DNA of 21,405 bases from positions 1 to 21,405 of the forward strand of contig CABUBZ010000033.1 in NCBI GenBank assembly GCA_902489945.1, given 5' to 3'. Below are positions 15,285 through 21,405 of the stretch, piece after piece. Origin of the DNA: an uncultured Collinsella sp. GTDB lineage: Bacteria; Actinomycetota; Coriobacteriia; Coriobacteriales; Coriobacteriaceae. A model generated the notes under the pieces. That model made no database searches and was not told the DNA's origin. It worked only from the letters and a program-made list of their open reading frames with translations. The position numbers were made by a program, and so were the translations under genes. Position 1 is the first letter of the stretch. Each line of letters starts with the position of its first letter.

Positions 15285-15328
15285 CGCCGCATGCCCCACA
15301 ATTACATCTGCCTTCGAAAGGAGCCTGC

Positions 15329-16336
15329 GTGGCGAACGCCATCGATCAGCTCACGGACCGAGTGCTCGTGCTCGGCCGCCTCACCATCGTCCGCCGCGCC
15401 ATCACTGCCGTGGCGGTCACCATATCCGCCATTCTGCAGACCTTCCTGATCCAGGCGTTCGTTCGACCCGCCGATCTGCTTCCGAGCGGTCTCACCGGCG
15501 TCGCGGTCCTGCTCGATCGCGTTACCTCGCTCGGCGGTGTTCATATCGACACCTCGCTCGGCATGCTCGCGCTCAATATTCCCGTGGCGCTTCTGTGCTG
15601 GAGCGGCATCAGCAAACGCTTCGTCATCTTCTCGATGGCGCAGGTCGTGCTCTCGTCGCTGTTCCTCAACATCTTTCACTTCGCACCGTTTTTGGGCGAC
15701 AAGATCATGCTCATCATTTTTGGCGGTGTGGTCTCGGGTCTGGGCGCTTCCATTGCGCTTAAGTCGGGCGCGTCGACCGGCGGCACCGACTTTATCGCGC
15801 TGTGGGTGTCTAACCACACGGGCAAGACTATCTGGGGCGTCATCTTTGGCTTTAACTGCGCTATCCTGGCGATTTTTGGCTTTATGTTTGGCTGGGACAA
15901 CGCAGCGTACTCCATCGTGTTTCAGTTTATTTCGACCAAGACCATCGACAGTTTCTATCGCCGCTACGACCGCGTGACGCTGCAGATCACGACGCGCAAG
16001 GCCGACGAGATCATGACCGCCTATGTCGACCATTTTCAGCACGGCATTAGCTGTGCCGAGGTTGTTGGCGGGTACAGCCGCGAGAAGATGTACCTGCTGC
16101 ATACCGTTGTCTCGACCTACGAGAGCCAGGATATCGTCAAGCTGGTGTGCGACGTGGACCCCGGCGCCGTAATCAACGTGTTCCACACGCTCAACTTTGT
16201 GGGCGGCTGGTGGGGCGGTCATGTTGACGAACCTATGCCCACGGCTGTGCCCGATCCGGATAAGCCGGCGCGTATGGCCAGCAGGCAGGCGCGCCTGAGC
16301 GAGCAGGACAGCCTGCAGCAGGATGACGGCAAGTAA
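15329..16336 (+). CDS. YitT-family membrane protein (DUF161/DUF2179)
   Basis: This 335-residue protein has an N-terminal block of five or so hydrophobic segments (about residues 20-215) and a soluble C-terminal DUF2179-like domain (about 215-310: ITTRKADEIMTAYV, then GGYSREKMYLLHTVV). The signature IALKSGASTGGTDFIALW is well conserved. The function of the family is not firmly established. Start: GTG 15329, 5 bases after AAAGGAG; the open frame extends far upstream but overlaps the HAD gene and is not used. The hydrophilic tail after residue 310 is variable. It has its own likely promoter and is not obviously tied to the PTS operon. Confidence 0.88.
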   Translation: MANAIDQLTDRVLVLGRLTIVRRAITAVAVTISAILQTFLIQAFVRPADLLPSGLTGVAVLLDRVTSLGGVHIDTSLGMLALNIPVALLCWSGISKRFVIFSMAQVVLSSLFLNIFHFAPFLGDKIMLIIFGGVVSGLGASIALKSGASTGGTDFIALWVSNHTGKTIWGVIFGFNCAILAIFGFMFGWDNAAYSIVFQFISTKTIDSFYRRYDRVTLQITTRKADEIMTAYVDHFQHGISCAEVVGGYSREKMYLLHTVVSTYESQDIVKLVCDVDPGAVINVFHTLNFVGGWWGGHVDEPMPTAVPDPDKPARMASRQARLSEQDSLQQDDGK

Positions 16337-16387
16337 GGATTTGCTGTATGCGGTATATCGTTTTATCAAAGTGAGGTAACATATAAA

Positions 16388-16409
16388 AAGACGTTATATA
16401 CGTATGAGT
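16388..16409 (+). promoter_or_regulatory. Candidate GntR-2 autoregulatory operator
   Basis: CGTTATATA (16392-16400) is followed by CGTATGAGT (16401-16409), again with a 9-bp period. The 11-mer AAGACGTTATA (16388-16398) is identical to the one in the PTS promoter. It lies 31 bp before the GntR-2 start codon. Confidence 0.55.
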
Positions 16410-16440
16410 TATTTCGCTATTTTGATAAGAGTGACCAGAT

Positions 16441-17160
16441 ATGTCCGCACCTAAAAACGCACCGCTTTACCAGCAGATTTACGACGAGATCAAGGACGCG
16501 ATCGAAAAGGGTGTTTATACACCCAAGGAGCGCATTCCGTCCGAGCTCGAGCTTGCCGAACAGTATGAGGTGAGCCGCATCACCGTGCGCCGTGCCGTTG
16601 AGGAGCTGTGCTCCGATGGCTACCTGGTTAAGCAGCAGGGACGCGGCACCTTCGTCGCCACGCCGCACATCAATCGCCAGTTCCACGCCTCGCTGCTGCA
16701 GACGTTTACCGCGCTATGTGCTGACAATGGCATGAAGGCGGGCGCGCATGTAGTCGATCGCCAGATTGTGCCGGCGCGTCAAAACGAGATGGAATTCTTT
16801 GGTCTGCCGAAGGATGCACTGCTGCTGCACATCAAGCGCGTGCGTACGGCCGACGGCGAGCCCATCTTTGAGGAAAACGTCTTTGTGCCGTTTGACCAGT
16901 ATCGCGAGCTGCTGACGGCCGATCTTGAGGACAAGTCGATTTTTGCCGAGGTCGAGCGTGTCGGCGGCATCCCGATCGTCTCGGTTGGCCACCGCACGGT
17001 CGAGGCCGTTCGCGCCAACACCGAGCAGGCTGCCGAGCTGGGCATTGCCCCGCACGATCCGCTGCTCAACTTGCGTGTCGGTTTTATCGGTCCCAACGAT
17101 GAACCGGTTTTGCTCGGCAAGCAGTACTACGTGGGCAGCCGCTACGTCATGGTGATGTAG
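16441..17160 (+). CDS. GntR/HutC-family regulator 2 (UTRA domain)
   Basis: This 239-residue regulator has a GntR winged helix (about residues 8-75: ERIPSELELAEQYEVSRITV and the wing QQGRGTFVA) and a UTRA ligand domain (about 95-235). It is most like GntR-3: both share PLYQQ, SRITVRR or GRITVRR, the RVRTADG segment and a VGSRYV ending, which suggests duplication. It is transcribed alone, 104 bp after the YitT gene. Its upstream region contains the same tandem motif as the PTS and DMT promoters, so it is the best candidate for their repressor. The ribosome site is weak (AAGAG at about 9 bases). The effector is presumed to be a phosphorylated substrate. Confidence 0.91.
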   Translation: MSAPKNAPLYQQIYDEIKDAIEKGVYTPKERIPSELELAEQYEVSRITVRRAVEELCSDGYLVKQQGRGTFVATPHINRQFHASLLQTFTALCADNGMKAGAHVVDRQIVPARQNEMEFFGLPKDALLLHIKRVRTADGEPIFEENVFVPFDQYRELLTADLEDKSIFAEVERVGGIPIVSVGHRTVEAVRANTEQAAELGIAPHDPLLNLRVGFIGPNDEPVLLGKQYYVGSRYVMVM

Positions 17161-17165
17161 CTCTA

Positions 17166-17192
17166 GTTGCGCGGTTTTCCAAACCGCGCAAC
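17166..17192. repeat. Perfect 12-bp hairpin after GntR-2
   Basis: GTTGCGCGGTTT pairs perfectly with AAACCGCGCAAC around a TCC loop. No T-run follows. It may serve as the transcript end of GntR-2 or be a REP-type palindrome. Confidence 0.7.
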
Positions 17193-17214
17193 GGCTCGAC
17201 GCTGCGCCTTTGGT

Positions 17215-17238
17215 TCCGCCGTTCTGACGAACGGCGGA
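17215..17238. repeat. Perfect 10-bp hairpin
   Basis: TCCGCCGTTC pairs with GAACGGCGGA around a TGAC loop. It is the second palindrome of the cluster upstream of recQ, again without a T-run. Confidence 0.65.
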
Positions 17239-17280
17239 CCGGTCGACGCCGCAAGCCCGCCAGAGCGGCAATCTGCAGAA

Positions 17281-17346
17281 TGAGCGTGGAAAATCTCCCA
17301 TTTTTGGCTCGGTTACGGCCTCAAAGTGGGAGATTATCCACGCTCA
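17281..17346. repeat. 20-bp inverted repeat upstream of recQ
   Basis: The arms 17281-17300 and 17327-17346 match at 19 of 20 positions around a 26-base centre. Part of an arm (ATCCACGCTC) recurs a third time at 17365-17374, so this resembles a repetitive element with a degenerate extra copy. The rest of the 313-bp gap shows no convincing gene. Confidence 0.75.
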
Positions 17347-17436
17347 TCCGGAAAGTGTCCAAAAATCCACGCTCGTTCCCTCCGGATTGCGTAGCCCATC
17401 GCTGGTGGCCGTGCGGCACCGGTCCGCGTGGCGGCG

Positions 17437-17442
17437 TATAAT
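17437..17442 (+). promoter_or_regulatory. -10 box of the recQ promoter
   Basis: A perfect TATAAT hexamer lies 31 bp before the recQ start codon. The GC-rich sequence upstream has no recognisable -35. Confidence 0.45.
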
Positions 17443-17473
17443 CGGCGGCAGATGACTTGGACGTTAGGAAACC

Positions 17474-19453
17474 ATGACCGATAGCATGCAGCAGATGGCG
17501 CTCGACACGCTCGGCGCCTATTTTGGCTACACCTCGTTTCGCCCGGGGCAGGACCGCATGGTCGATGCGATCCTTGCCGGTCGCGATGCGCTGGGTGTTA
17601 TGCCCACAGGCGCCGGCAAGTCCATTTGCTACCAGGTGCCCGCGCTCATGCTGCCCGGCATCACCTTTGTGGTGAGTCCGTTGCTCTCCCTTATGGAGGA
17701 CCAGACCCGTGCGCTGCTCGCGGCGGGCGCGCGACCCAGCTATCTCAACTCCAGCCTTACTCCGGCCCAGCAAAATACCGTGCTCAAGCGGGCGCGCGAG
17801 GGCCGCTACCAGCTTATGTACGTGGCGCCCGAGCGCCTGCTCGAGCCGCGCTTTCTGGCCTTTGCGCAGGAAGCTGCGGCCGAAGGCGGCATCGGCGTTC
17901 CGCTCGTGGCCATTGACGAGGCCCACTGCGTGAGCCAGTGGGGCCAGGATTTCCGCCCCGCCTACCTGCAGATTCGCGAGTTCATCGATTCCCTGCCGCA
18001 GCGCCCCATCGTGGCGGCCTTTACCGCTACGGCGACCGAGCGCGTGCGCGCGGACATTCAGCAGATGCTCGGCCTGCAAAACCCGGCGACGGTGGTGACG
18101 GGCTTCGATCGCAAGAACCTCTACTTTGGTTGCGAAGAGATGGGCGACAAGGCCAAGACCGCCTGGGTGCGCGACTACGTGATCGCGCATTCGAGCGAGA
18201 GCGGCATCGTGTATTGCTCGACCCGCAAGACGGTCGATGCGCTGGCAGGCGAGCTTGCCGAGGCGCTGGGCCCCAGCGGCATTCGCGTTGGCCGCTACCA
18301 TGCCGGCATGGGCAATGACGCCCGCCGCCAAAGCCAGCGCGCCTTTATCGACGACGATATCCAGGTGATGGTTGCCACCAACGCCTTTGGCATGGGCATC
18401 GACAAGCCCAACGTGCGCTACGTGATTCACAACAACGTGCCCGAGAGCATCGAGGCCTACTACCAGGAGGCGGGCCGCGCCGGCCGCGATGGCGATCCGG
18501 CCAGCTGCCACCTGTTGTGGAACGGCAACGATTTTCGCATGCGCCGCTTTTTGATCGACCGCGGCGATGCTGCCGACGAGGCGCTCGACGACGAGCAGCG
18601 CGCGTGGGCGCTCCAGAATCGATATCGCCTGCTCAGCCAGATGGAGGGCTACTGCAATACCACCGGCTGCCTGCGCGAATACATGTTGCGCTACTTTGGC
18701 GACGAGGCCGCGGCCGAGCATGCGGCAGCCGCCGCGGGCGGCACCGCCACGGACGAAGCCGAGGGCTGCGGCAACTGCAGCAACTGCCTCACGCAGTTCG
18801 AGGTCGAGGACGTCACCGATATGGCCCGCGCTGCCGTGCGCTATGTGGCCACGCGTCCCATGCGTTTTGGCAAGTCGCTGATCGCCGACGTGCTCCACGG
18901 CGGCAACACCGAGCGCATTCGCCAGATGCATCTGGACGAGGACCGCGGCTACGGTGAGCTGTCGAGCGAATCGGTCGGGCGCATCAAGGACATCATCGGC
19001 CAGCTGTGCGGCCGCGGTTATCTGGCCACCTCGCAGGGGCAGTACCCGGTCGTTGGGCTGGGCCCGCGTGCCGGCGAGGTCGAGGATGAGGCGTTCGCCT
19101 TTACCGTTAAGCGTCGCGCGTCCAAGCGCAAGGCCTCGGCCCGCGCCCGCCGCGCGGTGGATCTGCTGCGCGAGGAGGCTGAGCTGGATCAGCGCCCGCG
19201 CGTGGGCGACGATGCCGAGCTGTTCGAGCGCCTGCGTGCCTTGCGCAAGGAGATCTCGACCGAGCTGGAGATGGCGCCGTATATGGTCTTTTCCGACAAG
19301 GCTCTGCGCGGCCTGTGCCGCCTGCGCCCTCAAACGCGCGAGGAGCTGATCCAGGTCAACGGTATTGGCGAGAAAAAGGCCGACGCCTTTGGCGAGCAGT
19401 TTATGGCGGCGATTGAAGAATTTGAGTCCGAGCATGCGCGGGATGGAGCGTAA
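17474..19453 (+). CDS. recQ: ATP-dependent DNA helicase RecQ
   Basis: RecQ is a 3'-5' helicase for recombination and stalled-fork repair. The 659-residue product has the complete architecture. Walker A MPTGAGKS contains K49, and the DEAH box starts at D148 followed by the aromatic-rich loop CVSQWGQDFRPAY. Motif VI EAGRAGRDG is present. The RecQ-C-terminal zinc ligands are C399, C432, C435 and C438. An HRDC domain spans about 580-655. The first zinc cysteine is 32 residues from the second, against 16 in E. coli, because of an Ala/Gly-rich insert (EHAAAAAGGTATDEAEG). ATG 17474 follows AGGAAA. The TAA stop overlaps the ATG of GntR-3 (TAATG), so the two are probably translationally coupled. Confidence 0.96.
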   Translation: MTDSMQQMALDTLGAYFGYTSFRPGQDRMVDAILAGRDALGVMPTGAGKSICYQVPALMLPGITFVVSPLLSLMEDQTRALLAAGARPSYLNSSLTPAQQNTVLKRAREGRYQLMYVAPERLLEPRFLAFAQEAAAEGGIGVPLVAIDEAHCVSQWGQDFRPAYLQIREFIDSLPQRPIVAAFTATATERVRADIQQMLGLQNPATVVTGFDRKNLYFGCEEMGDKAKTAWVRDYVIAHSSESGIVYCSTRKTVDALAGELAEALGPSGIRVGRYHAGMGNDARRQSQRAFIDDDIQVMVATNAFGMGIDKPNVRYVIHNNVPESIEAYYQEAGRAGRDGDPASCHLLWNGNDFRMRRFLIDRGDAADEALDDEQRAWALQNRYRLLSQMEGYCNTTGCLREYMLRYFGDEAAAEHAAAAAGGTATDEAEGCGNCSNCLTQFEVEDVTDMARAAVRYVATRPMRFGKSLIADVLHGGNTERIRQMHLDEDRGYGELSSESVGRIKDIIGQLCGRGYLATSQGQYPVVGLGPRAGEVEDEAFAFTVKRRASKRKASARARRAVDLLREEAELDQRPRVGDDAELFERLRALRKEISTELEMAPYMVFSDKALRGLCRLRPQTREELIQVNGIGEKKADAFGEQFMAAIEEFESEHARDGA

Positions 19454-20220
19454 TGATGGCAGCCGATAGCAAGACCGAACGTTCCGAGCGCGCCGAGGTG
19501 TCCGCCGTGCCGCTGTACCAGCAGGTTATGGACGACCTAAAGGGCGAGATCGCGCGCGGCGTGTACGCGGCCGGCTCGCGTATTCCTTCCGAGATGGAGC
19601 TCGCGAAGTCCTACGGCGTGGGACGCATCACCGTGCGCCGCGCCATCGAGGAGCTGTCGCGCGCGGGGTATCTCAGCCGCCAGCAGGGGAGGGGCACGTT
19701 TGTGTGCGCGCCAAAGCTCAAGCGCAAGATTCACCAGAAGGGTGACGTCCAGAGTTTTACTGAGGGTTGTGCTGCCAACGATATGGTGGCCGGAGCGCGC
19801 CTGGTGTCGCGCACGGTGGTTGCGGCGACGCGCGAGGACGCGGCGTTTTTTGGCGTGGAGCCCGGCAGTGAGCTTATCGTGGTCGAGCGCGTGCGCACGG
19901 CCGACGGCATCCCCGTCATGCTCGAGAACAACGCCTTTGTGCTCGCCGACCATCCCTACCTGCAGACGCTGGCCGATAAAGACCTCGCCGATAACTCGAT
20001 CTTTGCGCTCGTTGCAGAGCATTCGGGCCGCGCGCCGCTCAAGTCCGATCCCTGCACCGTGGAGATTGCGCTTGCCGACGCTCAGACAGCCCCGCTGCTG
20101 GAGGTACCGGTTGGTGAGCCGCTCTTCTATATGGAGGCGTACTTTACCGATGCGGACGAGCGGCCCCTACTGCTCGGTCGTCAAAAGATCGTTGGCTCGC
20201 GCTACGTGTTTGACATCTAA
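19453..20220 (+). CDS. GntR/HutC-family regulator 3 (UTRA domain)
   Basis: This 255-residue regulator has a winged helix (about residues 20-90: SRIPSEMELAKSYGVGRITV, wing QQGRGTFVC) and a UTRA domain (about 110-250), and is paralogous to GntR-2. The start could be ATG 19453, overlapping the recQ stop, or ATG 19456; GGAG at 19445-19448 serves either. It sits 144 bp upstream of the SIS-3 deglycase, and that gap contains two copies of a 17-bp motif flanking a promoter, so it likely represses SIS-3. Its expression would follow recQ, an odd partner. The effector is inferred to be a phosphorylated glycated amine or related sugar. Confidence 0.9.
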   Translation: MMAADSKTERSERAEVSAVPLYQQVMDDLKGEIARGVYAAGSRIPSEMELAKSYGVGRITVRRAIEELSRAGYLSRQQGRGTFVCAPKLKRKIHQKGDVQSFTEGCAANDMVAGARLVSRTVVAATREDAAFFGVEPGSELIVVERVRTADGIPVMLENNAFVLADHPYLQTLADKDLADNSIFALVAEHSGRAPLKSDPCTVEIALADAQTAPLLEVPVGEPLFYMEAYFTDADERPLLLGRQKIVGSRYVFDI

Positions 20221-20229
20221 CGTCCACAG

Positions 20230-20246
20230 ATAGAACAACATAGAAC
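20230..20246 (+). promoter_or_regulatory. Candidate GntR-3 operator, upstream copy
   Basis: ATAGAACAACATAGAAC contains two ATAGAAC units with a 10-bp period. It matches the copy at 20292-20308 at 16 of 17 positions, and the two copies are 62 bp apart, about six helical turns. Confidence 0.55.
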
Positions 20247-20263
20247 AAGTTTGACGAAATGAC

Positions 20264-20292
20264 TTCACCCACGACAGCTTGCGTGCTATAAA
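20264..20292 (+). promoter_or_regulatory. Candidate promoter of the SIS-3 gene
   Basis: TTCACC (20264-20269) and TATAAA (20287-20292) are separated by 17 bp. The promoter lies between the two ATAGAAC operator copies. Confidence 0.5.
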
Positions 20293-20308
20293 TAGGACAA
20301 CATAGAAC
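20292..20308 (+). promoter_or_regulatory. Candidate GntR-3 operator, downstream copy
   Basis: ATAGGACAACATAGAAC begins at the end of the -10 box and covers the predicted transcription start, a classic position for repression. Confidence 0.55.
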
Positions 20309-20364
20309 GACCGCAGGTACGAGCAGCCGTCGCCAAAAGCCACCACACAAGGAGGAGCATCAGC

Positions 20365-21333
20365 ATGAACGCACATGATCTGGTTCAGGAAATCATCGAG
20401 CGCAAGGGCAAGGTCGAGAATGTCTTTTGGATCGCCTGCGGCGGTTCGATGATCGACCTCATGCCGGCTAACGAACTGCTCAAGCGCGAGGCCACCACGT
20501 TTACCTCGACGGTCTACACGGCGCGCGAGTTTTGCCTGATGGCCCCCAAGAGCCTAGGGCCGAAGTCGCTCGTCGTCGCCTGCAGCCACAGCGGTAACAC
20601 GCAGGAGGTTGTCGACGGTTGCGAGATGGCGCTGGCTGCCGGAGCCAAGGTCGTTGCCCTCACCGACTGCGAGGGCTCAAAGATCGACAACGGCAAGTGG
20701 ACCACCTGGGTCTATCCGTGGGGCGAAGGCGTGCCACAGGCCGAGGTGCCGCAGGGCATCGGCGCTCTGATCGCCGCCGAGCTGCTCGACCAGCAGGAGG
20801 GTTACGAGGCGCTCGCCGACATGTATGAAGGCCTTAAGCAGATGGACGCGCTGCTGCCCGCCGCGCGCGAGAAGGTCAACGCCGAGCTGGGCGCCCGTTT
20901 TGCCGAGCTCTGCCAGCAGCACGAGTTTTTCTACATCTTGGGATCCGGCCCCAACTTTAGCCAGACATACGCCATGGCGATCTGCTCGCTCATGGAGATG
21001 CAATGGCAGCACTGCTGCTACATCCACTCCGGCGAGTATTTCCACGGCGCGTTCGAGGCCACCGAGCCCGGCGTGTTCTACTTTGTGCAGATCGGATCGG
21101 GCGAGTGCCGTCCCATGGAGGAGCGCGCACTGGCGTTCCTCAACACGCACACTGACACGATCATGGTGCTCGATGCGCTCGAGTACGGCGTGGGCGACGT
21201 GCCCGCCAGCGTGCGTTCGTACCTGGAGCCGATCTTCTTCTACAACATGAGCTGCGAGCTGCGCGCCGCCCGCGGCAAGGTGTTTGACCACAGCCCCGAG
21301 ATTCGTCGCTACATGGGCATCGAGCAGTACTAA
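20365..21333 (+). CDS. FrlB-like SIS-domain deglycase 3 (SIS-3)
   Basis: This 322-residue protein is the third FrlB-like enzyme of the window. It has the loop SHSGNTQEV near residue 74, the catalytic pair E211 (LMEMQW) and H227 (SGEYFHGAFE), and a C-terminus HSPEIRRYMGIEQY. That ending is closer to the E. coli FrlB ending than those of SIS-1 and SIS-2, as I recall that sequence. ATG 20365 follows AAGGAGGAG. It stands alone behind GntR-3 with no permease in the window, so the substrate either enters through the PTS described here or through genes beyond the right edge. Codon choice is more mixed than in SIS-1 and SIS-2. The deglycase assignment is by family, and an isomerase role is possible. 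Confidence 0.85.
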   Translation: MNAHDLVQEIIERKGKVENVFWIACGGSMIDLMPANELLKREATTFTSTVYTAREFCLMAPKSLGPKSLVVACSHSGNTQEVVDGCEMALAAGAKVVALTDCEGSKIDNGKWTTWVYPWGEGVPQAEVPQGIGALIAAELLDQQEGYEALADMYEGLKQMDALLPAAREKVNAELGARFAELCQQHEFFYILGSGPNFSQTYAMAICSLMEMQWQHCCYIHSGEYFHGAFEATEPGVFYFVQIGSGECRPMEERALAFLNTHTDTIMVLDALEYGVGDVPASVRSYLEPIFFYNMSCELRAARGKVFDHSPEIRRYMGIEQY

Positions 21334-21381
21334 GTAACGGGAAAACCATTCACCTTCGATTCGCAAGGGCACTGCGTGAGT

Positions 21382-21405
21382 CAAAAAAAGCGGGCCGCGC
21401 CGGGG
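21382..21405 (+). terminator. Possible truncated bidirectional terminator
   Basis: An A-run (21383-21389) precedes a GC-rich stretch, GCGGGCCGCGCCGGGG, that ends at the window edge. This looks like the left half of a hairpin terminator, but the right half is not available. Confidence 0.3.

Noticed and set aside
14921..15328. N-terminal extension of the YitT-family frame
   Set aside because: The frame is open upstream but overlaps the HAD gene and a terminator and encodes low-complexity sequence. GTG 15329 with AAAGGAG is the real start.
16344..16351. GntR-1 half-site CTGTATGC upstream of GntR-2
   Set aside because: It is a single short match without the 11-bp partner box, so chance is likely.
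17281..17374. CRISPR-like array
   Set aside because: The repeated ATCCACGCTC units are inverted and unevenly spaced, there are too few copies, and no cas gene is present.

Overview
The window looks like chromosome from a high-GC, Gram-positive gut actinobacterium of the class Coriobacteriia, most likely Collinsella. This is inferred from the GC-rich composition, the Shine-Dalgarno-led genes (including GTG and TTG starts), the gene families present and the many GGGAC-type intergenic palindromes. I could not run a search, so the genus is a judgement and not a result.

Layout. Positions 1-7232 hold housekeeping genes on the + strand: endonuclease III (nth), the transcription-repair coupling factor (mfd), a PAP2-family membrane phosphatase, a threonine-aldolase-like PLP enzyme and a GNAT acetyltransferase. 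Positions 7254-14563 hold a sugar-amine uptake and catabolism locus. It has a leftward GntR/HutC regulator (GntR-1), a divergent FrlB-like SIS-domain deglycase (SIS-1), a DMT-family transporter, a mannose-family PTS permease (fused IIAB, then IIC and IID) and a second deglycase (SIS-2), closed by a strong terminator. Positions 14584-17160 hold a HAD phosphatase, a YitT-family membrane protein and a second GntR/HutC regulator (GntR-2). A palindrome-rich gap of about 310 bp follows. Positions 17474-21333 hold RecQ helicase, a third GntR/HutC regulator (GntR-3) whose start overlaps the recQ stop codon, and a third FrlB-like deglycase (SIS-3).

How the genes may work together. Mannose-family PTS permeases phosphorylate their substrate at C6 during uptake. 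FrlB/FraB/GfrE/GfrF-type SIS enzymes split 6-phosphorylated Amadori compounds (fructose-amino acids) or glucosylamines into a hexose 6-phosphate and a free amino acid. The best reading is therefore a Gfr-like route for fructoselysine, glucoselysine or a related glycated amine, with three non-identical deglycases and three UTRA-domain repressors. All three deglycases keep the Glu/His pair expected for catalysis (16 residues apart), but SIS-1 has an altered substrate loop.

The most interesting signal is regulatory. Each GntR regulator has its own short tandem-repeat motif near a cognate gene: an 11-bp-period TGTA motif around GntR-1/SIS-1, a 9-bp-period CGTTATA motif shared by the DMT transporter, the PTS operon and GntR-2, and a 10-bp-period ATAGAAC motif upstream of SIS-3. 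The shared motif links GntR-2, 5.7 kb downstream, to the PTS operon and the transporter. No CRISPR array, transposase, tRNA or rRNA gene was seen.
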